Shown here in pieces: positions 8,943 through 18,500 of a stretch of 64,000 nt of DNA. Source of the DNA: Microlunatus capsulatus. GTDB taxonomy: Bacteria; Actinomycetota; Actinomycetes; Propionibacteriales; Propionibacteriaceae. The DNA lies in NCBI RefSeq assembly GCF_017876495.1, contig NZ_JAGIOB010000001.1, forward strand, positions 4,092,001-4,156,000. The letters run 5' to 3'. The notes beneath the pieces were generated by a model that ran no database searches, was not told the DNA's origin, and saw only the letters and a program-made list of their open reading frames with translations. Numbering within the stretch: position 1 is the stretch's first letter; every line of letters begins with the position of its first letter. Made by a program: the position numbers and the translations under genes.

Positions 8943-10325
8943 ATGACCGCGACCGATGCCGTCCACGCCGACCTGACCGGGTTCACCGGACCGGTGGTGG
9001 GCCGAGGAGAGCCGGGCTACGACGCCGCCAGGAGCGTCTACAACGCCATGGTCGACCGCTCGCCCCTGCTGGTGGCGAGACCGCAGAGCGCCGCCGACGT
9101 CGCCCTCGCCGTCGGCGTCGCCCGGCGCGACGGCCTGCTCCTCGCCGTCCGCGGGGGCGGGCACAACGGCGGCGGGCTCGGGACCTGCGACGACGGGATC
9201 GTCCTCGACCTCGGGGACCTCAGCGGTCTCCGGGTGGACGCGGACGCGCGGACCGCCACCGTCGGCGGCGGCTGCACCTGGGGGCAGGTCGACGCGGCCA
9301 CCGGGGCGCACGGGCTCGCCGTGCCGAGCGGCATCATCTCCACCACCGGCGTCGGCGGCCTGACCCTGGGCGGCGGCCTCGGCCACCTGACCCGCGCCTT
9401 CGGGCTGACCATCGACAGCCTGCTGGGTGCCGACGTCGTGCTGGCCGACGGCCGGGAGGTCCGCGCCAGCGCTGACTCCGAGCCCGACCTGTTCTGGGCG
9501 TTGCGCGGGGGCGGCGGCAACTTCGGCGTCGTCACCTCCTTCACCTTCGCGCTGCACGACGTGTCCCGCTTCGTCGGCGGGCCCACCTTCTGGTCGGTCG
9601 AGCAGAGCGAGGAGGTGCTCCGGGCGTACCGGGAGTTCCTCCCGTCGGCCCCGCGGGCGCTCAACGGCTTCTTCGCCTACACCCAGGTGCCGCCGGCCTC
9701 GCCGTTCCCCGAGGAGCTGCACCTGCGCCCGGTCTGCGGGGTGGTCTGGGCCCACGTCGGCACGGAGGAGGAGGCCCGCGCCGCCATGGCGCCCTTCCTC
9801 GACAGCCTGCCGGAGCCGCTGCTGCACGGCGTCGCCCCGGTGCCCCACGCCGGCCTCCAGGCGGCGTTCGACGGCATCTACCCCCGCGGCCAGCAGTGGT
9901 ACTGGCGAGCCGACTTCGTCCGCGAGATCCCGGACGAGGCCGTCGCGCTCCACCACGCGTTCGGCAGCCGGCTGCCCACGGCGCAGTCGACGATGCACCT
10001 CTACCCGGTGGACGGGGCTGCCCACGACGTCGACCCGGCGGACACCGCCTGGGCCTACCGGGACGCGACCTGGGGGTCGGTGTTCGCGGGCGTCGGCCCG
10101 GTCCCCGCCGACGCGCCGGCGGTGCGCCGCTGGTCGGTCGACTACTTCGAGGCGCTGCACCCCTACTCCGCGGGCGGCGCCTACGTGAACATGATGATGG
10201 ACGAGGGGGCGGAGCGGGTCCGGGCCAGCTACGGCGGCAACTACGCCCGGCTGGCCGCCGTCAAGGCCCACTACGACCCCGACAACGTGTTCCGGGTCAA
10301 CCAGAACATCCCGCCCGCGGCCTGA
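8943..10325 (+). CDS. FAD-binding oxidoreductase of the BBE/VAO family
   Basis: This 460-residue flavoprotein has an N-terminal PCMH-type FAD domain and a C-terminal berberine-bridge segment ending YDPDNVFRVNQNIPP. RGGGHNGGG carries the His usually bonded to FAD, and VGGGCTWGQV has the Cys expected in bicovalent members. Enzymes of this kind oxidise sugars or secondary metabolites with O2; the substrate here is unknown. The ATG at 8943 has GAGGGGGAC just upstream. The gene stands alone and is divergent from the kinase operon. Confidence 0.88.
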   Translation: MTATDAVHADLTGFTGPVVGRGEPGYDAARSVYNAMVDRSPLLVARPQSAADVALAVGVARRDGLLLAVRGGGHNGGGLGTCDDGIVLDLGDLSGLRVDADARTATVGGGCTWGQVDAATGAHGLAVPSGIISTTGVGGLTLGGGLGHLTRAFGLTIDSLLGADVVLADGREVRASADSEPDLFWALRGGGGNFGVVTSFTFALHDVSRFVGGPTFWSVEQSEEVLRAYREFLPSAPRALNGFFAYTQVPPASPFPEELHLRPVCGVVWAHVGTEEEARAAMAPFLDSLPEPLLHGVAPVPHAGLQAAFDGIYPRGQQWYWRADFVREIPDEAVALHHAFGSRLPTAQSTMHLYPVDGAAHDVDPADTAWAYRDATWGSVFAGVGPVPADAPAVRRWSVDYFEALHPYSAGGAYVNMMMDEGAERVRASYGGNYARLAAVKAHYDPDNVFRVNQNIPPAA

Positions 10326-10341
10326 GCGTGAGCCGGTCCGG

Positions 10342-11382
10342 CTACTGGAGCGGGAACGGCGGCTGCGCGGCGGCGGGCCGGTCGTCGAGCTCGACCGAGG
10401 CCACCCACTTGACCCACCAGAACCCTCGCCGGCCCGGGGCGACGAGCCGGACCGGGGCCCCGGTGCCGGGCGTCAGCGGCCGGCCCTCGACCGCGGTGGC
10501 CAGCCAGAGCCGGTCGGCCTCCTCGGCCGGGAAGCGGCGCCGGTAGCCGGTCACGCTGGTCACCACGACGCTGCGGGCGGCCGCCCGCCGGTCCGGGTCC
10601 AGCAGGGCGGCCAGCGGCACGCCGGTCCAGGTGGCGTCGGCGTACCAGCCGCTCGTGCAGTCCAGCCGGGCCGGCACCGGCCCGCCGCGGACCACCAGGG
10701 CGGCGAGGTCGACGTCGGTCCCGTCGACGCGCACCCGGTGCGCGCGGGGGTCGAGGACCGGGACCCGGTCGAAGAGCCAGGTCGTGGCCGGGACGTCGGC
10801 CGGGTCCAGCCGGTGCGACCCGGTCGCCAGCCGGGTGGCCGCGCCCCGGCTGAGCCGGCGGTCGACGAGCTCGGCGACACCCCAGGTCGTGGCGGCGGCC
10901 AGGCCGAAGGCGCCGGACACCAGCAGGCGGCGCCGGGACGCGTCGCGCCGGCTCAGCCGCAGCGGCCGGTGCCGGACCACGTGCACCGCGCCGAGCAGCA
11001 CCAGACCCACCGCCGAGCCGACGTGCACCTGGACCGGGCTGACGCCGAGCACCCGCCCGTAGCCGCCGAGGACCTGCACCACCCCGGACGCCAGGCACAC
11101 GGCCAGCAGGCCGACCAGCGCGAGGCTGGCGGCGTGCACGCGGGCGGCACGGAGCACGACGACCGTCTTCCAGGGGGCGAGCACCAGCACACCCAGACCC
11201 GTGGTCCCGTGCGCGATCCGGGCCGCGGTGGCGGGCGCCGGGGTGCCCGCGGCGAACAGCAGCAGCCCGCTGGCCAGGGCGCCGAGGAGCAGCAGGCCCA
11301 ACCCGAGGTTCGTCCGCCGTCCGGCCCGTCGCAGCGGGCGCCACGGCCGTCGCGGACCGGTGAGCGCGGTGCCGCTGGTCAG
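10342..11382 (-). CDS. Membrane-bound molybdopterin-dependent oxidoreductase
   Basis: The N-terminal third has four hydrophobic segments with His residues, resembling a haem b membrane module. The rest is a sulfite-oxidase-type Moco domain with the Mo-ligand Cys in RLDCTSGWYADATWTGV and the late motif GFWWVKWVASVEL. There is no ATG or GTG in the right place: the frame opens with CTG at 11382, whose last two bases overlap the TGA of the upstream PrsW-like gene (CTGA). I take this CTG as a coupled start; a TTG at 11301 inside the first membrane segment is the other option. The substrate is unknown. It is about 346 residues if the CTG is used. Confidence 0.8.
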   Translation of the reverse strand: MTSGTALTGPRRPWRPLRRAGRRTNLGLGLLLLGALASGLLLFAAGTPAPATAARIAHGTTGLGVLVLAPWKTVVVLRAARVHAASLALVGLLAVCLASGVVQVLGGYGRVLGVSPVQVHVGSAVGLVLLGAVHVVRHRPLRLSRRDASRRRLLVSGAFGLAAATTWGVAELVDRRLSRGAATRLATGSHRLDPADVPATTWLFDRVPVLDPRAHRVRVDGTDVDLAALVVRGGPVPARLDCTSGWYADATWTGVPLAALLDPDRRAAARSVVVTSVTGYRRRFPAEEADRLWLATAVEGRPLTPGTGAPVRLVAPGRRGFWWVKWVASVELDDRPAAAQPPFPLQ

Positions 11383-12764
11383 CGGACGCCCGGCCAGCCG
11401 CCGGGGGGCGGCGGCCCGTACGCCGACGGGGGAGCGGCGGGAGGTGGCGCGGCCGGGGACCCGGGTGGGGGGCCGGCCGTCGGCCCGCCGGGCGCGGGGG
11501 GCGGGAGGGTTCCCGGCGGCAGCGCCGTCGGCGGCCACCGCAGCGGCGGCCGGCCGGCCGTGGGCGGCAGGATCACCCACGGGCGCAGGGCCTGCGCGTG
11601 CTGCAGCAGCCCGAGCATCCGCTGGTTGACGTCGGGCGGCGCGGTGCCGGCGAGCGCCCGCAGGTGCAGGAAGGCGATCTCGGTGAGCGTCTGCTGGAAC
11701 GCCCGCATCGCCGCCGCGGCCGGCGGGCCGCCGTGCTGCCGGGCGTAGCCGCGGGACGAGACGCGGTCGGCGAGCCGGGCCACCCACCGGATCTCCTCGG
11801 GTCGGGTCCAGCCCAGCGACGTCGTCTGCACCAGGGCGGCGGTCAGCATCCGCCCCTCGCGGACCCGGGCCCACAGGGCCACGGCCAGGACCACCACCAG
11901 CGCTGGGAGCATGATCGCCCCGTAGGCGGTGGAGAAGCCGTCGCTGCCGTAGTAGGTGCTGCCGTTCCAGACCCCGTGCAGCACGACGGCGACCACGAAG
12001 CCGAGCGCCGGGGCCAGCCAGCGCAGCACCGGGCGCCGGGTGCTGACGGCGAGGCCGACGCCGAGCCCGGTCGCGGCGGTGAACAGCGGGTGGGCGAAGG
12101 GGCTGATCACCCCGCGCAGGATGAAGGTGACGGTCAGGCCGATGCCGCCGGACTGCACCAGCGCGGACAGGTAGTAGAGGACGTCCTCGACGAAGGCGAA
12201 GCCGATGCCCACCAGGGCGGCGTAGACCAGCCCGTCGAGGACGCCGTGCACCTGCTGGCGGCGCAGCAGGACGACGGCGAGCAGGAACAGCCCCTTGCCG
12301 GCCTCCTCCACGAGCGGTGCGATGACGGCGGTGTCGACGAAGGAGTCGGTGCCGGGGAGCTGGAACAGCAGCTGCTCGCCGACGAAGCTGATCACGACCG
12401 CGACCACCGCGCCCCAGCCCAGGGCGGCCAGCCGGTAGCGGCCCGGCTCGGGCTCGTAGCGGTCCAGCCAGAAGCAGACCCAGATCAGCAGCGGGAACGA
12501 CACCGCCGCCAGCAGGGTGGTCACCACCGCGGCGACGGGGCCGCCGAACACCACGACGAGGACGGCGATCAGCAGCGCGCCGACGCCCAGCACGGCCATC
12601 GTCACCCGGGTCAGCACCGAGCTGCGCCGCCGGAGCAGCTCGGGCGGGGGGCCCGCCGGGCGCACCGGCACCGGGGCGCCGGCCGGGAACGGCTGGCCGG
12701 TCAACGCTGCCTGCTCATGCTGGACGTCCTCCTCGCGCGCCGCCCGCGCGGTGCTGCGCCCCAC
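11379..12764 (-). CDS. PrsW-family intramembrane metalloprotease-like protein
   Basis: The 461-residue protein has about eight membrane helices carrying the PrsW/CPBP-like motifs: LVEEAGKG (EExxK), FAFVEDVLYY, a His in SPFAHPLFTA and HGVWNG. PrsW proteases cut anti-sigma factors inside the membrane, but the target here is unknown. A long Pro/Gly-rich C-terminal tail (last 70 residues) is cytoplasmic and of low complexity. The start is uncertain: a GTG beginning VGRSTAR is used here, while a TTG 28 codons later overlaps a short preceding frame (MSRQR) that has the better GAGGAGG site. Its stop overlaps the start of the molybdoenzyme. Confidence 0.85.
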   Translation of the reverse strand: MGRSTARAAREEDVQHEQAALTGQPFPAGAPVPVRPAGPPPELLRRRSSVLTRVTMAVLGVGALLIAVLVVVFGGPVAAVVTTLLAAVSFPLLIWVCFWLDRYEPEPGRYRLAALGWGAVVAVVISFVGEQLLFQLPGTDSFVDTAVIAPLVEEAGKGLFLLAVVLLRRQQVHGVLDGLVYAALVGIGFAFVEDVLYYLSALVQSGGIGLTVTFILRGVISPFAHPLFTAATGLGVGLAVSTRRPVLRWLAPALGFVVAVVLHGVWNGSTYYGSDGFSTAYGAIMLPALVVVLAVALWARVREGRMLTAALVQTTSLGWTRPEEIRWVARLADRVSSRGYARQHGGPPAAAAMRAFQQTLTEIAFLHLRALAGTAPPDVNQRMLGLLQHAQALRPWVILPPTAGRPPLRWPPTALPPGTLPPPAPGGPTAGPPPGSPAAPPPAAPPSAYGPPPPGGWPGVR

Positions 12765-12820
12765 CCTAGGCAACCGACGACGCCCACCGCGGGCACCGCG
12801 GGCTCCACCGCGGTCAACTG

Positions 12821-12946
12821 TGCGCGGCTCTGCCGCGGTGAGCTCGTGCGCGGCTCCGCCGCGGTGACCTGATGCGCGGCTCCGCCGCGGTGACCTGATG
12901 CGCGGCTCCGCCGCGGTGAGCTGATGCGCGGCTCCGCCGCGACGGG
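12821..12946 (+). repeat. 26-bp hairpin-forming tandem repeat, about 4.8 copies
   Basis: The unit begins TGCGCGGCTCCGCCGCGG and ends TGACCTGA or TGAGCTGA, and recurs every 26 bp from 12821. Each unit contains the perfect inverted repeat CGCGGC-TCC-GCCGCG. The block lies between divergent genes (PrsW-like and YbjN-like), so it sits in both upstream regions. Function is unknown. Confidence 0.9.
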
Positions 12947-13002
12947 AGTGGCGTCGGGAGGCGTGCGCTAGGTTCGGCCGGAGAGCGGAGGTGGTGGCGG
13001 AC

Positions 13003-13887
13003 GTGGACGACTTCGACCTGGACCGGAGCACGGAGCAGGCCTGGACCGACTTCCAGGCACGGCTCGCGGAGGTGGTGTCGGTGATGGACGACTCCGCCGA
13101 CCTCACCATCGGCGTGGAGTCGGTGAGCGAGGAGCCGGCGCCCTTCCTGCGCTTCAGCGCCGAGCACCGCGACCGGATCCGCTGCGAGGCGGCCGGCAAC
13201 GCGACGCTGGGCCCGGCGTTCCGGCTCAGCGGGGAGCAGACGGCGGCGCTCACCGGCCTGGGCTGGCAGGCGCCCGGCGACACCGGTCCGCGGCCCACGC
13301 CGAACTTCTGGGTGGAGGAGGAGCAGGAGCGCAGCGAGCGCGTCGCCGCGCTCGCGGTGGCGGCCCTGCGCGACGTCTACGGCGTCCAGCACCCCGTCTT
13401 CCTCGCCCCCGACCAGCTGGGTGAGGTGCTCCGCGGCCCGGCCCCGGACCCGGCGCCCGCCGTCGGCCGGGCCCAGCAGCTCGACGCCCTCGTCGACCGC
13501 GAGCTCACCCGGATGTACGGCCACCCGCCGATGCGCGACGCCGACGGCGACGTCGCCATCCGCGTCGGGTCGACGATGCTGTTCCTGCGCACCTCTCCCG
13601 ACGGCCAGGAGGTCGTCGTCTTCGCGGCCGTCGTGCACGACGTCGCCGGCCGCTCGCGGGCCGCCGAGGTGCTCAACGACCTCAACGTCGAGGCCCGCTG
13701 GGTGAAGTTCCAGCTGGTCCGCGACCGGGTCTTCGTCACCTTCTCGGTGCTCGCCCGGCCCTTCGTGCCCGAGCACCTGCAGCACGCCGTCACCATCCTG
13801 TCCGAGGTCGCCGACGGCATCGACGAGGAGCTGGCGACCAAGCTGAACGGGCGGACGACCTTCAGCGAGACCGACGGACCGGGCTGA
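13003..13887 (+). CDS. YbjN-like (T3SS-chaperone-fold) protein
   Basis: The 294-residue acidic protein resembles the actinobacterial YbjN domain family, with a C-terminal half (about residues 165-275) showing the alternating strands and helices typical of type-III-secretion-chaperone folds (VFAAVVHDVAG, ARWVKFQLVRDRVFVTF). It is probably cytosolic. Several GTG codons lie close together at 12991, 12994 and 13003. I chose the last because GCGGAGG then sits about 10 nt upstream, whereas it would touch the earlier ones. The biological role is not known. Confidence 0.72.
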   Translation: MDDFDLDRSTEQAWTDFQARLAEVVSVMDDSADLTIGVESVSEEPAPFLRFSAEHRDRIRCEAAGNATLGPAFRLSGEQTAALTGLGWQAPGDTGPRPTPNFWVEEEQERSERVAALAVAALRDVYGVQHPVFLAPDQLGEVLRGPAPDPAPAVGRAQQLDALVDRELTRMYGHPPMRDADGDVAIRVGSTMLFLRTSPDGQEVVVFAAVVHDVAGRSRAAEVLNDLNVEARWVKFQLVRDRVFVTFSVLARPFVPEHLQHAVTILSEVADGIDEELATKLNGRTTFSETDGPG

Positions 13888-13932
13888 GCCCGGCTCCCGC
13901 CCAGCCGCTGCGCAGGGCTCGGCCGGGCGGGC

Positions 13933-15021
13933 TCAGACGGTCCGGCCCGCGCGGGAGCGCCGCCAGAGCAGCAGCGCGCTGACCCCGACCAGGGCGAAGA
14001 ACCCGGCCAGCCAGAACCCGGCGTAGGTGGTGTCGGTCGCGGCGAGGGCGTCCACCAGCGCGGTGCGCCAGCCGAGCACGTCGGCCAGCAGCGTCGCCAC
14101 GGCGATCGACCCGACGAGCAGCCCGCTGCCGATGCTCACGCCGGTGATCAGCAGGTTGTAGTCGATCTTGCGGGCCGGGTCCTCGTCGGCGCTGCGGTAG
14201 AGCCGCAGCATCATCAGCCCGTTGGAGGTGTCGCCCAGCGTCATGGCCGCCGTGAACAGGAAGGGCAGGCAGAGCAGCGAGGCCGCCGGCGCCCCGGCCA
14301 GCGCAGCGCCCGCGGTGACCATCAGCAGCCCGATCTGGCTGGAGGTGTCGAAGCCGAGGGAGAACAGCAGGCCGACGACGTAGACGTGCCGAGGGTGCCG
14401 CACCCGCCGCAGCGGCGCCGTCATCACCCGGGCCGCCGGGCCGCGCGGGGTGAGCGCCCCCGGGGGGAGCACCAGGCCCGGGTCGGCCCGCAGCGCGCGC
14501 CGCAGCCGCAGCGCCTGGCCGAAGGTGGCCAGGTTGGCCACCGCGACCAGCAGCAGGTAGACCCCCGAGACGCTGAGCCCGACGATGCCGAGCACCCGGG
14601 CGGCCCCGCTGCTCTCGTCGAGGGCCACCTGGACGAAGCCGGCGCCGCTGATGACGAGCACCCCGGTGGCGACCACCACCGAGGAGTGGCCCAGGGAGAA
14701 GGCCAGCCCGACCGACGCGGGGTCGCGCCCCTCGGCCACGAACTTGCGCGTGGAGTTGTCGATCATCGAGATGTGGTCGAAGTCGAAGGAGTGCACCAGC
14801 CCGCGGAAGTAGGCGAAGGCGGCCGCCCCGACCGTGACCGCCCCGACCGCGCCCGAGGCGACGCCGTAGCCGAGCAGCCCGAGCCCGACGACGTGCAGCA
14901 CCGCGATGGTGACGAAGGCGGCCCGGACCCGGCGGCCGAACGGCTGCGCGGCCCGGCCCTCGGCGCTGAGCAGGGGGTGCCGGTGCCGGACCGACGGCTC
15001 CGCTGCGGTGGTGCGGCTCAT
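13933..15021 (-). CDS. NiCoT-family nickel/cobalt transporter
   Basis: The 362-residue permease has about eight membrane segments. Family motifs are the helix-2 signature HSFDFDHISMIDN (His77, Asp80, Asp82, His83), LGHSSVVV and LGFDTSSQ. Most NiCoT proteins read H-A-x-D-A-D-H-I and LGFDTATE, so a Phe and two Ser substitutions in and near the metal site may alter specificity. ATG start at 15021. The gene is divergent from an ArsR-type regulator with a His-rich tail, which suggests metal-responsive control through the inverted repeat between them. Confidence 0.9.
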   Translation of the reverse strand: MSRTTAAEPSVRHRHPLLSAEGRAAQPFGRRVRAAFVTIAVLHVVGLGLLGYGVASGAVGAVTVGAAAFAYFRGLVHSFDFDHISMIDNSTRKFVAEGRDPASVGLAFSLGHSSVVVATGVLVISGAGFVQVALDESSGAARVLGIVGLSVSGVYLLLVAVANLATFGQALRLRRALRADPGLVLPPGALTPRGPAARVMTAPLRRVRHPRHVYVVGLLFSLGFDTSSQIGLLMVTAGAALAGAPAASLLCLPFLFTAAMTLGDTSNGLMMLRLYRSADEDPARKIDYNLLITGVSIGSGLLVGSIAVATLLADVLGWRTALVDALAATDTTYAGFWLAGFFALVGVSALLLWRRSRAGRTV

Positions 15022-15079
15022 GTGTCGTAGCCTCGTTCCAGGTCGGACGGGTGCCCGTCGCGGCCACGATACGGAACAG

Positions 15080-15095
15080 GTGTCCGCCGTGACAC
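15080..15095. promoter_or_regulatory. Candidate ArsR operator between transporter and regulator
   Basis: An inverted repeat GTGTC-N6-GACAC lies in the 117-bp divergent region, about 60 bp from the transporter start and 44 bp from the regulator start. The position suits a metal-sensing repressor controlling both genes; assignment is inference. Confidence 0.45.
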
Positions 15096-15138
15096 GCGAG
15101 GTCGTCGGGCCGTCGCGCGGTGGCCAGGAGGAGGACCC

Positions 15139-15477
15139 GTGGTGGAGCCGGAGCTGGTGGCGCGCGAGGCGCTGCTGGACGCCCGGCCCGGCCTGCCAGG
15201 CCTCGTCGACCGGCTCGCGGCCTTCTCCGACCCGACCCGGCTGCAGCTGCTGATCGCCGTCCACGCCGCGCCGGGCTCGCCGGTGAAGTCGCTGGCCGCG
15301 GCGACGGGGCTGGCGCCCAACACCGTCACCCAAGCCCTCATCTCGCTGCGGGAGAGCGGCCTGGTCGAGCGGGTGCGGGACGGCCGGCTCAGCCGGTGGA
15401 CGCTCTCCGACGCGGCAGCGCACGCCCTGCTGCACCACCTCGGGGCGCCGCACTCGAGCCTGCACCCGCCGCACTGA
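15139..15477 (+). CDS. ArsR-family regulator, probable nickel/cobalt sensor
   Basis: The 112-residue winged-helix protein has the ArsR core (FSDPTRLQLLIAVHAAPGSPVKSLAAATGL...VTQALISLRESGLVERVRDG). Its C-terminus is rich in His (HALLHHLGAPHSSLHPPH), like the Ni/Co sensors NmtR and KmtR that use C-terminal His. No Cys is present, which argues against an As or Cd sensor. GTG start with AGGAGGAGG upstream. Divergence from the NiCoT gene supports repression of nickel/cobalt uptake; the metal itself is inferred. Confidence 0.85.
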   Translation: MVEPELVAREALLDARPGLPGLVDRLAAFSDPTRLQLLIAVHAAPGSPVKSLAAATGLAPNTVTQALISLRESGLVERVRDGRLSRWTLSDAAAHALLHHLGAPHSSLHPPH

Positions 15478-15518
15478 GCGTGGCCGACCCGGCGGGCCCC
15501 GTCCCGGCAGCGCCTACC

Positions 15519-18500
15519 ATGGACCCGGTGTCCAGCACGGTTGTCCCGGAGGTCCCCTCCGTCGCCTCGATCTCCTTCGACGAGGCGCTTCCGATCACCG
15601 CCTGGCACGACGAGATCGCGGCCACGATCGCCGCGCACCAGGTCGTCGTGGTGGCGGGCGAGACCGGCTCGGGCAAGACCACCCAGCTCCCCAAGATCTG
15701 CCTCGAGCTGGGACGCACCTCGATCGGGCACACCCAGCCCCGCCGGATCGCCGCCCGCACCGTCGCCGAGCGGATCGCCGAGGAGCTGCAGGTCGAGATC
15801 GGCGACCTCGTCGGCTACCAGGTCCGGTTCACCCGGATGGCCTCGCGGCAGACCCGGCTGAAGGTGATGACCGACGGCGTGCTGCTGGCCGAGATCGCCC
15901 ACGACCGCGACCTGCGCCGCTACGACACGATCATCATCGACGAGGCCCACGAGCGCAGCCTCAACATCGACTTCCTGCTCGGCTACCTCAAGCAGCTGCT
16001 GGCCCGGCGCCGCGACCTCAAGCTGGTCGTCACCTCCGCCACCATCGACACCGCACGGTTCGCCGAGCACTTCGCGGCCGCCGACGGGACCCCGGCCCCG
16101 GTCATCGAGGTCTCGGGGCGGACCTTCCCCGTCGAGGTGCGCTACCGGCCGCTGCTGGACCCCGAGGCGGGCGGGGAGACCGACCAGATCGCCGGCATCA
16201 CCGAGGCGGTCAAGGAGCTGAGCACCGTCGGCGACGGCGACATCCTCGTGTTCCTGTCCGGGGAGCGCGAGATCCGCGACACCGCCGAGGTGATCAACGG
16301 AATGGGCCTGCGCCGCACCGAGGTGCTGCCGCTCTACGCCCGGCTCTCGGCCGCCGAGCAGCACAAGGTGTTCCAGCGGCCGGGCTCGGCGACCAAGGGC
16401 ACCGCGGGCAGCACCCGGCGGATCGTGCTGGCCACCAACGTCGCCGAGACCTCGCTGACCGTGCCCGGGATCCGCTACGTCGTCGACACCGGCACCGCCC
16501 GGATCTCGCGCTACTCGGCGCGCACGAAGGTGCAGCGGCTGCCCATCGAGCCGATCTCGCAGGCCTCGGCCAACCAGCGCTCCGGCCGCTGCGGCCGGGT
16601 GGCGCCCGGCGTGGCCATCCGGCTCTACGACGAGGAGGACTTCGCGGCCCGGCCCGAGTTCACCGAGCCGGAGATCCTGCGGACCAACCTCGCCTCGGTC
16701 ATCCTGCAGATGACGGCCGCCGGCCTGGGCGACATCGCCGCCTTCCCCTTCGTCGAGGCCCCCGACGGCAGCCAGATCGCCGACGGCCTCCGGCTGCTGG
16801 AGGAGCTCGGCGCCCTGGCCGAGGGCGGCAGCCGCACCCGGGCCACGCTCACCGAGATCGGCCGCCGGCTCGCCGTGCTGCCCGTCGACCCGCGGATGGG
16901 CCGGATGCTGCTGGCGGCCGAGGAGCAGGGCTGCCTGCGCGAGATGCTCGTCATCGTCTCGGGGCTGAGCATCCAGGACCCCCGCGAGCGCCCGGCCGAG
17001 CACCGCGAGGCCGCCGACGCGCTGCACCGCCGCTTCTGGGCGGCCGCCCCGGCCCCCGGCACCGACCCGGCCGCGGACGCCGCCACCGAGGGCCCCGACC
17101 CCGACGGCAGCGACTTCGTCGCCCTGCTGCGGCTGTGGGACCACGTCAAGCAGGCGCAGCACGACCTGTCCGGCAACGCCTTCCGCCGGATGTGCCGCGA
17201 CGAGTTCCTGCACTTCCTGCGGATCCGGGAGTGGCAGGACCTGCACAGCCAGCTCAAGCAGATCAGCCGGGACATCGGCCTGCACCGCAACGAGACCCCG
17301 GCCGCACCGTCGGCGGTGCACACCGCCGCCCTCAGCGGTCTGCTCTCCCACGTCGGGCTGGCCGAGGTCCGCGAGGAGAACCCCGGCAAGCCCGGCCAGC
17401 GCCGCAAGGGCCGCGCACCGGCCCGGGAGTACCTCGGCGCCCGCGGCACCCGCTTCGCCATCAACCCCGGCTCGAGCGTGGCCAAGAGCGCCCCGCCGCT
17501 GGTGATGGCCGCCGAGATCGTCGAGACGACACGGCTCTGGGCCCGCACCGTCGCCGGCATCACGGCCGAGCAGGTCGAGGACGTCGGCCGGCACCTGGTC
17601 AAGCGGAGCTACTCCGAGCCGCACTGGTCGGCGCGCGCCGGCTCGGTGCAGGCGTACGAGACCGTCAGCCTCTACGGCGTCCCGGTCATCGCCCGGCGGC
17701 CGGTGTCCTACGGGAAGGTCAACCCGGCCGAGGCCCGGGAGATCTTCCTGCGCTCGGCGCTCGTCGAGGGCCAGTGGCGGACCCGGCACCACTTCTACCG
17801 GGACAACCAGGCGCTGCGGGCCGAGGCCGAGGCGCTGGAGGAGCGGGCGCGGCGCCGCGACCTCGTCGTCGACGACGACACGATCTTCGCCTTCTACGAC
17901 GCCCGGGTGCCCGCCGGCACCACCTCCGTCGCCCACTTCGACAGCTGGTGGAAGAAGGCCCGGCACGAGACGCCGGACCTGCTCACCATGACCCTCGACG
18001 ACCTCACCACCGGCGCCGTCGACCAGCTCGACGCCGAGGCCTTCCCCGACACCTGGACCGTGCCGGGCAGCGAGGGCACCGAGCACGTGCTGGCCGTCGA
18101 GTACGTCTTCGAGCCCGGCACCGCCCGCGACGGCGTCACCGTGGCGATCCCCGTCACCGTCCTCAACCAGCTGGACCCGGCCCCGTTCAGCTGGCAGGTG
18201 CCCGGCCTGCGCGGCGAGCTGGCCACCGAGCTGGTCCGCTCGCTGCCCAAGGCGACCCGGCGCAGCTTCGTCCCCGCGCCCGAGTTCGCCGCCCGCGCCC
18301 TGGGCTGGCTCGCGCAGCACCCGGGCGGGCCGGGGGAGGCGCTGCCGCTCGCGCTGGCCCGCGCGCTCCGCGCCCTCACCGGCGAGGTCGTCGCGCCGGG
18401 GGAGTGGAACCCCGCCGCGGTCCCCGCGCACCTGCGGGTCCGCTTCACCGTCGTCGGCGACCGGTCCGGTGGCTCCGCCCCCGAGGTGCTCGGCGCGGGG

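Noticed and set aside
12700-12740. Leader peptide MSRQR before the PrsW-like gene
   Set aside because: It has a good ribosome site, but five codons and an ambiguous start of the following gene are not enough to call a real leader.
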